NCBI GenBank assembly: GCA_023144715.1
Contig: JAGLFC010000130.1
Location: forward strand, 1-7,127
Length of the DNA: 7,127 bases
Direction: 5' to 3'
DNA from: Gammaproteobacteria bacterium
GTDB taxonomy: Bacteria; Pseudomonadota; Gammaproteobacteria; GRL18
The notes below the pieces were generated by a model, which ran no database searches, was not told where the DNA came from, and saw nothing but the letters and a program-made list of their open reading frames with translations. Of the stretch, positions 6,613 through 7,127 are shown one piece after another. Position 1 is the first letter of the stretch. Each line of letters begins with the position of its first letter. A program made the position numbers and the translations under genes.

Positions 6613-7127
6613 TTACACTTTAACAATTTTACAGGCACACTTTTTGTAATCCGTTTCTTTTGACAGCGGATCAGTGGCATCTAAAGTGGCTTTATTAATT
6701 AAGCGACCTGCATCAAACCACGGTACAAACACTAAGCCTCTTGGTGGCTTATTACGTCCCTTAGTTTCGACACGTGCGGTAATTTCACCCCGTTTAGTCA
6801 TCAATTTAGCTTTAGAGCCATTGCGTAATTTACGCTTTTTGGCATCTTTTTTGTGCATATAGATCACTGCGTCAGGAACTGCACGATAAAGCTCAGGCAC
6901 ACGACGAGTCATAGAACCCGAATGCCAATGTTCAAGAACACGCCCTGTACATAACCATAAATCATGTTCTTTATCAGGCATTTCTGGAGGGGCTTCATAA
7001 GGGGCAGAAATAATTTTTGCTCGACCACCGTTCTTCTTATGATTACCATAGAAGTAAGCCGCCCCTTTTTTACCATCAGGATTATTTTTAGCCACATAAG
7101 GATCATAACCTTCACGGAAACGCCATA
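6613..7127 (-). CDS. napA: NapA, periplasmic nitrate reductase catalytic subunit (3' end only)
   Basis: NapA reduces nitrate to nitrite in the periplasm using a bis-MGD molybdenum centre and a 4Fe-4S cluster. Only the last 170 residues are visible; the full protein is usually about 830. The frame is open to the right edge, beginning WRFREGYDPYV, so the GTG at 7095 is an internal Val codon rather than a start. The fragment is the C-terminal molybdopterin-dinucleotide-binding domain, with LWLCTGRVLEHWHSGSMTRR, the core AVIYMHKKDAKKR, RGRNKPPRG-like KGRNKPPRG, VFVPWFDAG, INKATLDATDP and the terminal ETDYKKCACKI, all typical of NapA. The Tat signal, cluster cysteines and molybdenum-ligand Cys lie outside the window, so catalytic integrity cannot be judged. 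It is the most upstream nap gene seen; napD or napF, and the operon promoter, would lie beyond the edge. Confidence 0.96.
   Translation of the reverse strand, partial: WRFREGYDPYVAKNNPDGKKGAAYFYGNHKKNGGRAKIISAPYEAPPEMPDKEHDLWLCTGRVLEHWHSGSMTRRVPELYRAVPDAVIYMHKKDAKKRKLRNGSKAKLMTKRGEITARVETKGRNKPPRGLVFVPWFDAGRLINKATLDATDPLSKETDYKKCACKIVKV

Noticed and set aside
6613..7095. The GTG at 7095 as start of a separate 160-residue protein
   Set aside because: The frame continues upstream to the window edge as WRFREGYDPY, in keeping with NapA, so this is the truncated end of a larger gene.

Overview
The window looks like a stretch of gammaproteobacterial chromosome. It is AT-rich, especially in its middle part. 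Two observations support this placement: the nap gene order A-G-H-B-C is the one known from enteric-type nap loci, and the encoded Nap proteins read like E. coli-type NapA/G/H/B/C. I cannot name a genus. There are no signs of mobile DNA, CRISPR arrays, tRNA or rRNA genes.

Layout. (1) Bases 1-2013, plus strand: the 3' two-thirds of sbcC, encoding the large SMC-like subunit of the SbcCD nuclease. It is cut by the left edge. (2) Bases 2003-3481, minus strand: a membrane diguanylate cyclase whose periplasmic sensor resembles that of the C4-dicarboxylate sensor kinase DctB. It converges on sbcC and the two genes overlap by 11 bp at their 3' ends. (3) Bases 3497-3531: a strong hairpin with a T-run that ends the nap operon and sits only about 15 bp before the cyclase start codon. 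(4) Bases 3560-7127, minus strand: napA (3' end only, cut by the right edge), napG, napH, napB and napC, in transcription order.

How the genes work together. The nap genes encode the periplasmic nitrate reductase pathway. NapC (tetrahaem, membrane anchored) and the NapGH pair (iron-sulphur quinol dehydrogenase) take electrons from membrane quinol. NapB (dihaem, periplasmic) passes them to NapA (molybdenum and 4Fe-4S), which reduces nitrate to nitrite. napG and napH overlap by one base (TAATG), so they are probably translationally coupled. The 110-bp napB-napC gap holds a bulged hairpin with a T-run and a TATAAT box in its loop, which may let napC be expressed differently from the upstream genes.

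The most interesting points are the DctB-like sensor joined directly to a GGDEF domain beside a nitrate respiration operon, and the compact terminator and promoter-like arrangements at the 3' end of that operon. The five Nap proteins and SbcC are conventional family members. I found no clearly new multi-gene system.
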